From a bacterium (lineage in GTDB: Bacteria; Verrucomicrobiota; Verrucomicrobiia; Limisphaerales; UBA11358): a stretch of DNA of 64,000 bases. Shown in pieces: positions 7,754-16,162 of the stretch. Each line of letters starts with the position of its first letter. Position 1 is the stretch's first letter. The notes beneath the pieces are model-generated. The model was not told where the DNA came from, did not search any database, and saw only the letters and a program-made list of their open reading frames with translations. Location of the stretch: positions 1 through 64,000 of the forward strand of contig JAJXXW010000010.1 of the NCBI GenBank assembly GCA_021780905.1, written 5' to 3'. A program made the position numbers and the translations under genes.

Positions 7754-10700
7754 GTGAAGCATATCCTAATCGGTTTCCGTGGTTTTGTTATGTGTCTCGC
7801 GGTGCTGTGGTTTGGTTTGCCTGCCGGGCTTAAGGCTCAGGCACCGGACCTCACGGTTGGGATCGTCCGCTTTACAGTCTATACCAACAGCCAATACTAC
7901 ATCGGCGGTCAATTCTTCACCTACAATCTGGGTCCCACGGGTCTGCGGGGCTGGATTTACGCGCTCGGTCCAGGGACGCTGGATCAATTCACCTCCGTTG
8001 CGCCGTGGCAGATTTTGGTCACCTCGGTGGGCACCAACACACCGGCAAACGGCATTCTCCAGACTAACGATGTCATCTTGGGGGTGACGGCCGGTTTGTC
8101 GCCAGCGTCTCTCTTTACAAATGATTCCCGCGTGGCGTTGGGCAACGCCATCACCGCCGCCGAGGCGGACACTGGCCAGCTCAGTTTTCTGGTCAACCGG
8201 TATGGGGTTGCCACCAACATGAACTTAACCATTCAGTTGGCAATCTCGCATCTGGCTTACAGCGCTACGGCACCGTATAACTGTCCCAAGTCGGCTTTGC
8301 TCCTGTCCAATGCCTTGAATGTGTTGAGTAAAATGCCGATGAGCCGTTCGGTAGCGCTGGCGCTTCTGGCCAGTGGCGACACCAATTACCTGCCTCAGGT
8401 GCAGAGCTATGCGCGGGGGTTGGCGCCGTCAAATCTGGTGCTCGGCTGGCCGAGTTTTCAGGGAGTGGCGGGCGGACAAACTTGTTGGGACATGGGCTAT
8501 AACGGAACCTTTCTGGCGGAGTATTACACGATGACCAACGATCCTTTGGTGGTCAATGGCTTGACGCAGTATATCGTGATGACGGCCAAAAGCGGCACCA
8601 TGTTTGGTTGTTACGGTCATGGCGGGGCGGTGGTGATGCCTTACCACGTGGCTGCGGGGTTGCATGGTTATGGGGTGGGCTACGGACCGGTCAACTCCTG
8701 TGGTCTGCTCTGCAACCTGTCCGTCGCGCTGGGGGCGCAAACCGGCATTCCCGGCATTGTGACCAACACCGAAGTGCAGGCGGCCATCACGCGCGCCAAT
8801 AATTTTTTCAGTTACTACGTCCAAAAGGGCGGCGTTCCATATGGTGAAATGCCGCCGTATTTTGACAATTATCACATGGGGGCCCGGGACGGGCTGGCGG
8901 CGCTGTTCTTCGGTGTGCAGGGCAATCAACCGACGCAAGCGCAGTATTTCGCGCGGATGTCCTTGTCCTCTTACCATTCGCGGGAAACGGGACATACGGG
9001 TGCGGGCTGGGGCCTATGCTGGGACCCGATGGGCACCGTCATGGGCGGCACCAACGCCGTGGCGGCCTACTTCAGTAATCTACGGTGGGTGTATGAACTC
9101 AATCGCCGCGCCGATGGCTCCTTCGCCTACGATTGCACCGGCGACCAACCCTCGACGGCCAAAAATTATTGGGACAGCGAGAGCTATCAAGGCTACCTCG
9201 ATCCCACGGCGTGGAACGCGCTCTTTCTCGCGGCCTCCCGGCAGGCGCTCTACATCACCGGCAAGAATATCGCCCCGACCAATTTTATTTCCGATGCCGC
9301 CGTCTCGAATGCTGTTTGGGCGGGGCAATGGGCCTTGAACGCGGCGAGCTACACCACCAACCAATTGCTGGCCAATCTCAACGAGTATATGCCGAATGTG
9401 CGGCACGCGGCAGCGCAGCAGCTGGCCGCGATGTGCCTGACCAACTCCGCGTTGAGCAGTGTGCTGACGCCGCAGTTGGTTGCCCTGACCACCAACGCCA
9501 GTCCCGGGGTGCGGTCGGCCGCCTGTGACGCGTTGGCGACACTTAATCATCCTTCGGCGCTGAATGCGTTGGTGGCCTGCGCGAATGACGCGGACGTCTG
9601 GGTGCGGTTCAATGCCAGTCTCGCGTTGGACAATCTCGGCACGGCCGCGCTGCCGCAGTTGACGAATATCATGGCGGCGTTTGTCAGCAATGCCGTGCCG
9701 GATGTCTTTGTGGGCGGCATCAACTGGAATGATCCCTGCGGCTGGGGCAACGGCTTTCTGGCGGACCTTTTGTTCAATAAGTTGGCCGGCAGCACCATCA
9801 AGGTGAATACCAACCTGCTTTACCCGGCGGTCCGGGCCGGCTTGCACCAGCCGGACCGCGGTTGTCAGGGTTACTTGAATTCCTTCCTGACGACTCAATT
9901 GCGCTGGGCGGATGTGCAGGCACTCGCCGGCGACCTGCTCACCGCCAGTGTGCGACCGTCGCAAGCCGACGAAATGTGGGAGGGCACCGAGGGCGCCGCC
10001 CCGGCGTGCCTGGCCAAGTATGGCGTCGAAGATGGCCTGGCGGCGCTGGCGGTGATGACCGACGCCGGCATCAGCCCCCGCATTGGCCGGGAACCCACCA
10101 TTCTTTCTGCGGCCTACCACAACTACGGCGTTTCGGCGACCAATCTGATTCCGTTGTTAAACAACCTCGAGGCGGTGAATTCTGGCGCGCTTTATAGTAT
10201 CATGTCTTCCTATGTCACCACGCTTCAGGGCAACCCCACGCCGCCGGCAACCACCTATTTCAAGCAGTTCACCAATGTGACGGCGAATCCGTCGGTGGTA
10301 GGGTTGGCGTCGGGATCCAATACGCTTTTGAGCGTGCGGACCTCCGTCTTGGGCGGCGGCTTGGCGCGCTATACCTGGTCGGTGGTCCAAGGCCCCGGGC
10401 CGGTCACCCTCTCGCCCAACGGTTCGGTCACCAGTTCTAACTGCACGGCCCGTTTCTCGGCACCCGGAACGTATGTGCTGCAAGTGATGGCGGTCAATGA
10501 TTCCGTGCTGAACAGCAATTACTTTTTTAACCCCAGCCTTCCCGGCGGCGCCTATGTTTCGGGCAGTCCCACCTGGAATTTCAACACTTGGACGAACAAT
10601 TACGGCGGGATCTACACGAACTTGAGCGTGACGGTCTGGCCGGCCAGCGCCAGCCTGACCAATCAGGCCGCCACCGGCATCTCCTCCTCCACAGCCATCC

Positions 10701-13700
10701 TCAACACGACCCTCTTTGGTGCGTTGACGAATGCCTACAACGTCTGGGCTTACTGGGGCACGGCCAATGGCAACACCAATCCGGCCACATGGAGCAACGC
10801 GGCTTACGTCGGGAATTGGGCCAATGTCTTTGCCACCAACTTGAATTGGGCCGTTGCGAGCCTAGCCGCGAACACCAAGTATTATTTCAACTTCCGCGCG
10901 ACCAATGCGGCGGGCGTTTATTGGGCGACCAATGTGTTGAACTTCACCACCCTGAGCGCGAAGAACGCGTATCTGACCAGCTTGGTTCCCAGCGCCGGGG
11001 CTTTGACGCCGGCCTTTGCCAGCAACACCCTCAGTTACACCCTGAATGTTCGTTATGCGAACAGCAACCTGACCGTGACGCCGACGGCCTGGGATCTCAA
11101 TGCCAGCCTGCAAGTCAACGGCCAACCGAATGTTTCCGGCAGCCCGTCGAGCCTCCTCAACCTGAGTGTGGGCACCAACGTCATCACCACCGTGGTAGTT
11201 TCCGCCGACGCCTCGGTCACGAACACTTACACGCTGAATGTGGTTCGGCCCGCCGCCAGTCCAAATGCCTATCTTTCCAGTCTTGCGCCCAGCGTCGGCA
11301 CCTTGTCACCCGCTTTCGTCAGCACCACCTTTAGTTATTCCGCGACTGTGCCGAATACCACGGCCAGCATCACGGTCACGCCGCTGGCGGTGGATTCGAG
11401 CGCGAACATCCTGGTGAATGGCAACGGTGTGGACTCGGGGGCTGCCTCCAGTCCCCTCGGCCTGGCGGTGGGAGCCAATGTCATCAACACGGTGGTGGTG
11501 TCCTCCGACTTGACGGCCACCAACACTTACTCGCTGGTCGTCACGCGCGCCGCCCTGCCGGTGCGTTGGTGGGACGGCGGCACGACGAATCTCCCGGGCA
11601 GCGGCAATGGCGTCGCCTACGGCGGTTCGGGCACCTGGGATACCACCATTCAGAACTGGGATCAGGGCAGCGGCCTGCCTTATGTGGGTTGGAACAACGC
11701 CAACAATGACACCGCCATTTTCGGCGGCACCCCGGGCACGGTGACGCTGGGCGCGCCGATCACGGTCGGCGGGCTTGACTTCGATACATCCGGTTACACG
11801 CTCGCCAGCAACACTCTGACTTTTGGCGGGGCGGGCGTGATTACCAATTTTATGAGCGCGGGCACCACCACGATCAGTTCGACCTTGGCCGGCAGCGCGC
11901 CAATCACTCTGTTCGGGGCTGGAACGCTGGTCCTGAATGGCGCTGCGAACAATCCCTTTAACGGCGGTTTGGTGTTGGGCGGCGGCACGTTGTTGGTGGA
12001 TTTCGCCAACCGCGCCACTCCGACCAACCTGATCAGTGCCAACAACTCCCTGACGCTGGCGGGCAGCAGCTTGAGTGTCAAAGGCAAGAACAGTGGAACA
12101 ACCAGTCAGACGTTGAATAATGTCACGGTCATTGCCGGCGGCGGACAAATCCTCGGGAATAAAAACGGCGGCGGCGGCACCGCCATCAACCTAGGCGCGC
12201 TCACGGCCACGAATGCCGGCGGCAGTTTGCTGGTGGGCAACGCCACGACCACGACCGCCTATGCCCCGGTGATCACTACGACCAGCACCAATCTGGATGC
12301 GACGGGCATCTACGGCGGCCGCGTTGTTTTCTTTAATGGCGCGTCCAGTTCAGGCTATGACTGGGCCACTACCAACTCCGCGTCCGCGCCTTATACGTTT
12401 TCAGCCTATACCAATTATGCCCCGTTTGCCGCCAGCGGCACCAGTGCCGGCGAGAATTATAACTTGACCACGGCCATCACCGGGGTGGGCACGGAATCCG
12501 TGAACACTCTTAAAATCGTCAGCGCAAATCTGGCGCAGACCAGCGGCACCACGTTGACCATTGGTGCTGGCGGCTTGCTATGCACGGGTTCTGGCGGCCC
12601 CACCCTCAGCGACGGGACCCTCACCGCCGGCAACGGCAGCGGATCCTATGATCTGATCGTTCACCAGTTCGCCAGCGGTGGGCTGACCATCAAGTCCGTC
12701 ATCGGCAACAACGGGGGTCAGGCCGTGAATTTCGTCAAAGCCGGCACCGGCGGACTCATGTTTGGTGCCAACAACACTTACAGCGGCAACACCTATGTGA
12801 ACGCGGGCCTCCTGCATTTTGGAACCACCAGTTTGAGTGGCGTGGGCGGTGGTTCGGGCCGCAATATCTATGTGGCCGCCGGGGCCGGGGTGATGATGGT
12901 GACTCCCAACAACGCCTTCTTAAACCGGATTGTCCAAACCAGTGATGAAATCACGATTGGCACCGGCACCGACGGCGGAGCCGGGGTCGTGGATTTCAGC
13001 GGCCAATACGGCGGCACTTATTTCCCGAATGCGTATCTTGGCAACTGGTGGGGCAACGGCGCCAAAGCCGTCTTCTCCGGCACTCTCATCCCGGCGGATG
13101 ACACCTATCGCCTGGGTTCGCCCATCAGCGCCGGCGTGCTGGGCATGCTCACCACGCTGACCGCCGCCGCCAATCCCCGATCCCTGATTGTTGCCGGCGT
13201 GGTGGACTTGGTGGCGGCGAACACATTCAGCGGCGACACGTTCCTGCGACCGACGGCTCGGCTGTTTCTGGGGAACCCATTAGCGCTGCAAAACAGTCCG
13301 CTCACCGTCGGCACGGGTGCCGCCGGCGACCCCAACACCGGGTATTTTTCGCTTTCGGACGGCACCGGCAATTTGAATCAAAATGGCGACGTCGCCGTTC
13401 CCAATCCTACCTTGGGGGGACTCAAAGGCAGCCGGAATCTCCTGTCGGTGTATAGTTCCGCCGGTTACAACGGCTTGGGCAATGTGATTGCGCTCGCCCC
13501 CGGTGCCGTTACCGGCTTCACCCTCAACGTTGGCGCAAACCAAACCTGCGTCTATTCGGGCGTCCTCGGCGAATTTGCCCCCGGCACCACGCTCGATCTC
13601 GTCGGCTGGGGCACCCAAATCCTCACCGGCGCGAACACTTATACCGGCAACACGACGATTGACAACGGCACCTTGTTGCTCTGCAACCCCAGCGGCAGCG

Positions 13701-14452
13701 GCACCGGCAGCGGCAGCGTGATCGTCACTCGTGGCACTGCGGGCGGCGGCACCTTGGGCGGCACGGGCACCATCAGCGGCGGCGTGAACGTGAACCTTGG
13801 CGCGACGATATCGCCGGGTGGAACGCCAGCGGCGACCGACGGCGTCGGCACCCTGACCACCGGCAGCGAAACTTGGAGTGGAGATGCCACGGCTGTGTTC
13901 GAAGTGAGCAGTGCCACGAACGGCGCGGGACGGGATTTATTGGTCATCAACGGCTCCTTGAATGTGATGGCGACCTCCGGCAACGTCTTCACCATCCAGT
14001 TGGTGAGCATGGCGGGCACCAATACGCCTGGCCTGGTGCCGGATTTCAACGCCGGCAGCAATTATACCTGGACCGTGGCGACGGCGAGCGGCGGAATTCT
14101 GAATTTCGATCCCAGCAAGTTTGTGGTGGACGCCAGCAAGTTCGTGAATGCCTACAGCGGCACGTTCAGCGTGGCGGCGCAGGGCAACAGTCTGGTGTTG
14201 AATTACACCGCGCCGGTGGTGCTGGTGCCGCCGACCTTGAGCGTGGCGGGGCCGGTGACCGGCACGTCGTTCGCGCTGACATTCAACGGGCCGGGTGGCC
14301 AAAGTTACGAGGTGTTGAGCAGCACCAACCTGACGCTGCCGCTGGCCAGTTGGACGACGCAATCCAGCGGCGTCTTTGGGGGTGGCCCGGTGATCTATAC
14401 GAACGCCAGCGCAACCAACGCGCAGCAGTTCTACCTCATCCAGTCCCCGTAG
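7754..14452 (+). CDS. Giant secreted multidomain protein (PDZ-like/DUF6288-like, HEAT, cadherin-like, autotransporter-associated repeats)
   Basis: About 2,232 residues from the GTG at 7754, which gives a good signal peptide (ILIGFRGFVMCLAVLWFGLP, then AGLKAQ). The frame is open further upstream, but that part is not signal-like; ATG 7790 is an alternative. Order of parts: a PDZ-like domain (about residues 45-165); an alpha/alpha region with many Trp/Tyr/Gly as in DUF6288 proteins (170-500); HEAT repeats (VRSAACDALATL, VWVRFNASLALDNLG); a PKD/REJ-like beta domain; an FN3-like domain; two cadherin-like beta-sandwiches in tandem (NAYLTSLVPSAGALTPAF and NAYLSSLAPSVGTLSPAF); then beta-helical repeats with NTYSGNTYVNAGLLHFG and NTYTGNTTIDNGTLLL. 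It ends YLIQSP, with no beta-barrel and no PEP-CTERM, so export beyond the periplasm must use another route. An adhesin or scaffold role is inference. Codons are less GC-rich than in neighbouring genes. Confidence 0.88.
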   Translation: MKHILIGFRGFVMCLAVLWFGLPAGLKAQAPDLTVGIVRFTVYTNSQYYIGGQFFTYNLGPTGLRGWIYALGPGTLDQFTSVAPWQILVTSVGTNTPANGILQTNDVILGVTAGLSPASLFTNDSRVALGNAITAAEADTGQLSFLVNRYGVATNMNLTIQLAISHLAYSATAPYNCPKSALLLSNALNVLSKMPMSRSVALALLASGDTNYLPQVQSYARGLAPSNLVLGWPSFQGVAGGQTCWDMGYNGTFLAEYYTMTNDPLVVNGLTQYIVMTAKSGTMFGCYGHGGAVVMPYHVAAGLHGYGVGYGPVNSCGLLCNLSVALGAQTGIPGIVTNTEVQAAITRANNFFSYYVQKGGVPYGEMPPYFDNYHMGARDGLAALFFGVQGNQPTQAQYFARMSLSSYHSRETGHTGAGWGLCWDPMGTVMGGTNAVAAYFSNLRWVYELNRRADGSFAYDCTGDQPSTAKNYWDSESYQGYLDPTAWNALFLAASRQALYITGKNIAPTNFISDAAVSNAVWAGQWALNAASYTTNQLLANLNEYMPNVRHAAAQQLAAMCLTNSALSSVLTPQLVALTTNASPGVRSAACDALATLNHPSALNALVACANDADVWVRFNASLALDNLGTAALPQLTNIMAAFVSNAVPDVFVGGINWNDPCGWGNGFLADLLFNKLAGSTIKVNTNLLYPAVRAGLHQPDRGCQGYLNSFLTTQLRWADVQALAGDLLTASVRPSQADEMWEGTEGAAPACLAKYGVEDGLAALAVMTDAGISPRIGREPTILSAAYHNYGVSATNLIPLLNNLEAVNSGALYSIMSSYVTTLQGNPTPPATTYFKQFTNVTANPSVVGLASGSNTLLSVRTSVLGGGLARYTWSVVQGPGPVTLSPNGSVTSSNCTARFSAPGTYVLQVMAVNDSVLNSNYFFNPSLPGGAYVSGSPTWNFNTWTNNYGGIYTNLSVTVWPASASLTNQAATGISSSTAILNTTLFGALTNAYNVWAYWGTANGNTNPATWSNAAYVGNWANVFATNLNWAVASLAANTKYYFNFRATNAAGVYWATNVLNFTTLSAKNAYLTSLVPSAGALTPAFASNTLSYTLNVRYANSNLTVTPTAWDLNASLQVNGQPNVSGSPSSLLNLSVGTNVITTVVVSADASVTNTYTLNVVRPAASPNAYLSSLAPSVGTLSPAFVSTTFSYSATVPNTTASITVTPLAVDSSANILVNGNGVDSGAASSPLGLAVGANVINTVVVSSDLTATNTYSLVVTRAALPVRWWDGGTTNLPGSGNGVAYGGSGTWDTTIQNWDQGSGLPYVGWNNANNDTAIFGGTPGTVTLGAPITVGGLDFDTSGYTLASNTLTFGGAGVITNFMSAGTTTISSTLAGSAPITLFGAGTLVLNGAANNPFNGGLVLGGGTLLVDFANRATPTNLISANNSLTLAGSSLSVKGKNSGTTSQTLNNVTVIAGGGQILGNKNGGGGTAINLGALTATNAGGSLLVGNATTTTAYAPVITTTSTNLDATGIYGGRVVFFNGASSSGYDWATTNSASAPYTFSAYTNYAPFAASGTSAGENYNLTTAITGVGTESVNTLKIVSANLAQTSGTTLTIGAGGLLCTGSGGPTLSDGTLTAGNGSGSYDLIVHQFASGGLTIKSVIGNNGGQAVNFVKAGTGGLMFGANNTYSGNTYVNAGLLHFGTTSLSGVGGGSGRNIYVAAGAGVMMVTPNNAFLNRIVQTSDEITIGTGTDGGAGVVDFSGQYGGTYFPNAYLGNWWGNGAKAVFSGTLIPADDTYRLGSPISAGVLGMLTTLTAAANPRSLIVAGVVDLVAANTFSGDTFLRPTARLFLGNPLALQNSPLTVGTGAAGDPNTGYFSLSDGTGNLNQNGDVAVPNPTLGGLKGSRNLLSVYSSAGYNGLGNVIALAPGAVTGFTLNVGANQTCVYSGVLGEFAPGTTLDLVGWGTQILTGANTYTGNTTIDNGTLLLCNPSGSGTGSGSVIVTRGTAGGGTLGGTGTISGGVNVNLGATISPGGTPAATDGVGTLTTGSETWSGDATAVFEVSSATNGAGRDLLVINGSLNVMATSGNVFTIQLVSMAGTNTPGLVPDFNAGSNYTWTVATASGGILNFDPSKFVVDASKFVNAYSGTFSVAAQGNSLVLNYTAPVVLVPPTLSVAGPVTGTSFALTFNGPGGQSYEVLSSTNLTLPLASWTTQSSGVFGGGPVIYTNASATNAQQFYLIQSP

Positions 14453-14507
14453 CCGATAGCGCCCGTCCGGGGACCAAACCGGAATGGCCAGCCTCGGCCA
14501 CGCTGCC

Positions 14508-14666
14508 GGCACCAGTGGCACCGGCACCTGGAACGCGGCGATTCAGAACTGGGAGCCGGGCGGTGGCCTGCCCTATGTGGCTTGAACGATGCCAACAACT
14601 ACATCGCCATCTTCGACCACACACCGGACACCGTGACCTTGAGCGCGCGGCTATTGGGTTTCGACG
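14508..14666 (+). pseudogene. Decayed duplicate of an internal segment of the giant secreted protein
   Basis: The translated bases read GTGTWNAAIQNWEPGGGLPY and, one frame over, NDANNYIAIFDHTPDTVTLS. They align with 11622-11785 inside the giant gene (GSGTWDTTIQNWDQGSGLPY, then NNANNDTAIFGGTPGTVTLG). The shared DNA includes ATTCAGAACTGGGA and CTATGTGG-type blocks. A single-base loss turns the expected TGG AAC into TGA AC, giving a stop at 14583-14585. The piece starts 56 bases after the giant gene's stop, so it is a scrap of a paralogue or of a partial tandem duplication. Confidence 0.7.
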
Positions 14667-14759
14667 GTGGGTCGAGACGGAGTCGCGGTGCGTCGCTACA
14701 TTCAGGAACAGGAAAAAGAAGATCAGCGGCTGGATCGACTGACGCTGACGCCGCTTTGA
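14667..14759 (+). pseudogene. Possible transposase-like C-terminal scrap
   Basis: A short frame reads RRYIQEQEKEDQRLDRLTLT and stops at 14757-14759. The pattern YIQxQExEDqRLD at a C terminus recalls IS200-type/REP-associated transposase tails, but 30 codons are too few for a firm call. It follows directly on the decayed duplicate of the giant gene, as expected for a deletion or insertion scar. Confidence 0.2.
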
Positions 14760-14820
14760 GCGGTTCATGCTATCTCAAGCCTCCGACTTTGCCGGAGGTC
14801 GCTGACTTCTGTCTTCGTTT

Positions 14821-14931
14821 TCACAGCACGGGCAGTTCGTCAAAGATTTTCTGGAGGACTGTTTCACTGGTCTTTTCCTCGGCCTCGGCTTCGCAGGTGA
14901 TGGCCACGCGGTGGCGCAGACCAGGCCCACG
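14821..14931 (-). pseudogene. MoxR-type AAA ATPase, C-terminal fragment
   Basis: The minus-strand frame ending at the TGA 14821-14823 reads GLRHRVAITCEAEAEEKTSE, then TVLQKIFDELPVL. The run LRHRv...fEAEAEgxTsxxVlxxi...vPV is the extreme C terminus of MoxR-family AAA+ chaperones. Upstream codons (YDIAVDDKGEGLH) do not continue the family, and no Walker motifs are found nearby. The fragment lies between the giant gene's scar and the AttH-like gene. Confidence 0.55.
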
Positions 14932-14983
14932 ATGTAACCCTTCACCTTTGTCGTCCACGGCAATGTCGTATTGGGAAAAAGCC

Positions 14984-16162
14984 CTAAAATCTCCCTTTCA
15001 AACTGTGGCTGTAGCCCGTCAGTTCCATGTAGGCGCGGCCGATTTCCTTCCGGTTCGCATCGAGCACCCGACTGGCGCCTTCCCAATAACCCACGCCGCC
15101 CACCTGGCCGGTCAGTTCCTGATCCGCCACGAATGGTTGCACGATGAAAATTTCCGTTTTCTCCGTCGCCGGATTCACCGCTTCCAACCGCACCCGCGAC
15201 GGATAATCCGCGCCGCTTTTCGGACTGTGCCAATGGTCCAAGATCGTCCACTTGAACTCCGCCGGCCCGACCTGGCGCACCCCGCCTTGGGCGTCAATCC
15301 ACGCGACGGTGGAAAACGGATCGGTCGAACCATCGCGGCGGCGCATCCGGTAGGCCATCACTTCGCGGCCGTCGAAAAGTTGGAGGCTCAACCAGTCCCA
15401 GCCCACCTGGCCCGCGCCCAACTGGCTGCTGCTGAATTCGTGATCCATCCACGCCTCGCCGGTCACCGGCAGATTAGTGTCGCCAAGCGTGAGCGCACCG
15501 GCAACAGCAAGGCGCGGAAACGTCAGGTAATGGCTGGCCGCGCCGGGATCGGCGGCTTTGCGGGAAACGCCGTTCGTGCCGAAAATCACCAGCGGCGTCC
15601 GGGCGGTCAACTGCAGTTCATAAGCCGCCTCCGCACCAACGCCCGCCTGCAATTGAAATTTTTCCGGCGCGCCGTTTGTCGGGGCCAGCCGCCGCAGCGA
15701 CCAGTTGCCGTTGCGGACATCCATGGTGTTGGTCGCCGCCGCCGCGTCCCAGCCATCGCGGTTCAAGCGCTCCTGATAAAGAAATTTGCCGGTCGTCTTG
15801 TTCACCAGCGCGGTGTGCGCGAGAAAAATCTGGCGGCTGCCGAACGCGGCAGACGAGGAATGGCTGGTCGCGCCCGGCGGCACCAGGGCGCGGCGGAAGA
15901 ACGTCGCTTGAAAACCAAACTGCTGATCGTTGGTGGCAAACAGATGGCCGGTGACATACCACCATTCGATGGCGAACTCCGGATGGCTGCCATGATCGCG
16001 CGGAAAAACAAAATGCCGGCCCGGCTGCGGCAAGGCAAAACCGTCGGCGGTCGTTGCGGGAATGTCCGCCGCCCGCGCCTGACCAAAAAACGGAAGTGTC
16101 AGCCAGAGGGCACAAACGCCGGGCAGATATTTTTTGGATAAAATGGTTTCTGAATTTTTCAT
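14984..16162 (-). CDS. AttH/CrtC-type lipocalin-like protein (carotenoid 1,2-hydratase family)
   Basis: A 392-residue exported protein. The start at 16160-16162 gives a signal peptide (MKNSETILSKKYLPGVCALW, then LTLPFFGQARA) and overlaps the FtsX-gene stop by ATGA. The fold is the double lipocalin-like AttH/CrtC domain. Marks are FVFPRDHGSHPEFAIEWWYV near the start, the TGEAWMDHEFSS motif with Asp/His near the middle, VGWDWLSLQLFDGREVMAYR and a terminal YMELTGYSHSL. CrtC members hydrate carotenoid end groups, but AttH members linked to ABC transporters, as here, have no proven reaction. The three-gene set ATPase-FtsX-AttH is a recurring arrangement. A role in receiving or modifying a hydrophobic molecule moved by the transporter is inferred. 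Confidence 0.88.
   Translation of the reverse strand: MKNSETILSKKYLPGVCALWLTLPFFGQARAADIPATTADGFALPQPGRHFVFPRDHGSHPEFAIEWWYVTGHLFATNDQQFGFQATFFRRALVPPGATSHSSSAAFGSRQIFLAHTALVNKTTGKFLYQERLNRDGWDAAAATNTMDVRNGNWSLRRLAPTNGAPEKFQLQAGVGAEAAYELQLTARTPLVIFGTNGVSRKAADPGAASHYLTFPRLAVAGALTLGDTNLPVTGEAWMDHEFSSSQLGAGQVGWDWLSLQLFDGREVMAYRMRRRDGSTDPFSTVAWIDAQGGVRQVGPAEFKWTILDHWHSPKSGADYPSRVRLEAVNPATEKTEIFIVQPFVADQELTGQVGGVGYWEGASRVLDANRKEIGRAYMELTGYSHSLKGRF

Noticed and set aside
14582-16141. A 519-codon open frame on the plus strand
   Set aside because: Apart from its first 30 codons (the decayed duplicate) it is antisense to the AttH-like gene and encodes no recognisable protein.
14984-16162. True carotenoid 1,2-hydratase
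   Set aside because: The fold family matches CrtC, but there are no carotenoid genes in the window and the gene is coupled to an FtsX transporter, so the AttH subgroup fits better.
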